A stretch of 64,000 bases of DNA from contig DHHQ01000009.1 in the NCBI GenBank assembly GCA_002403375.1, forward strand, positions 10,307 through 74,306, written 5' to 3'. The first letter of the stretch is position 1, and every line of letters begins with the position of its first letter. Source of the DNA: Thiobacillus denitrificans (GTDB taxonomy: Bacteria > Pseudomonadota > Gammaproteobacteria > Burkholderiales > Thiobacillaceae). The notes under the pieces were generated by a model. The model was not told the origin of the DNA. It made no database searches and saw nothing but the letters and a program-made list of their open reading frames with translations. The position numbers and the translations under genes were made by a program. Below, one piece after another: positions 63,828 through 64,000 of this stretch.

Positions 63828-64000
63828 GTGAATACTTTTACCTGTATTACCGATCCCGGACTGCCCCTGCAAATTGCTGAATGGTCTGATATCCACAGAC
63901 CGCATTGGGGCAGCACCAGGATCGAGGCCTGGGACGACAGCCGGCTGCAAAGCCGGATCATCAAGCCGACAAAGAAGCCCGTGGGCTTGCTGGGATGGTT
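63828..64000 (+). CDS. Start of the next tra-block gene (partial)
   Basis: 57 codons from a GTG at 63828, cut by the window edge. NTFTCITDPGLPLQIAEWSD and HWGSTRIEAWDDSRLQSRI are not TraU, TrbC or any other Tra protein that I recognise, so it is a hypothetical protein in the tra operon. No signal peptide. Confidence 0.6.
   Translation, partial: MNTFTCITDPGLPLQIAEWSDIHRPHWGSTRIEAWDDSRLQSRIIKPTKKPVGLLGW

Overview
The window joins two different kinds of DNA. Bases 1 to about 28,968 are very GC-rich chromosome from what looks like a chemolithotrophic, sulfur-oxidising betaproteobacterium of the Thiobacillus type. The main evidence is an aprMBA cluster (dissimilatory APS reductase with the AprM membrane protein used by sulfur oxidisers), a Tat-exported high-potential iron-sulfur protein, and a rhodanese/persulfide-dioxygenase-like fusion. 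The organism call is inference from gene content.

Chromosomal part, in order: the 3' part of a type I secretion ATPase with its HlyD and TolC partners (1-3545); a short alpha-glucan phosphorylase and RNA 3'-phosphate cyclase RtcA (3739-6528); acetyltransferase debris, a GYD-domain protein and an intact GNAT (6530-7882); a leftward operon of a minimal SufC/SufB-like Fe-S assembly pair, an unknown protein and a Tat-exported intradiol dioxygenase (11200-8240); aprM-aprB-aprA followed by a VOC/PCP_red fusion and the rhodanese/MBL fusion (11434-16518); a DNA-end-joining cluster with DUF504, LigD, Ku and an HTH-TPR protein (17270-22054), met by a convergent DUF72 gene; then HiPIP, a zinc ribbon, and a run of small envelope or stress proteins (BON, YSC84, CHRD-like).

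At 28969-28996 there is a near-perfect chromosomal dif site (XerC/XerD recombination site). Immediately after it base composition changes and a conjugative element begins, running past the right edge of the window. Its transfer genes are an F-type type IV secretion system with a MOBH relaxase: DUF4400, TraD and TraI on the left (leftward), and lytic transglycosylase, OmpA-like protein, TraA, L, E, K, B, DsbC, V, C, TrbI, TrhF and TraW on the right (rightward). Integration at dif together with this gene set resembles the gonococcal genetic island rather than an integrase-driven ICE.

Cargo between the two transfer blocks: a complete Wadjet anti-plasmid system (jetABCD) behind a WYL-domain regulator with an evident palindromic operator (34565-42257); a heavy-metal efflux operon (CDF transporter, CzcI, CzcC, an extra membrane-anchored protein, CzcB, CzcA and probably two more periplasmic proteins) apparently driven from a MerR-type promoter shared with a divergent PbrR/CadR-like regulator; a methionine-rich exported protein; and an IS30-family element whose transposase is frameshifted.

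The most notable points are the dif-integrated conjugative element, the presence of an anti-plasmid machine on it, the VOC/PCP_red fusion after the APS reductase genes, and the coupling of a minimal SUF pair with a secreted iron dioxygenase.
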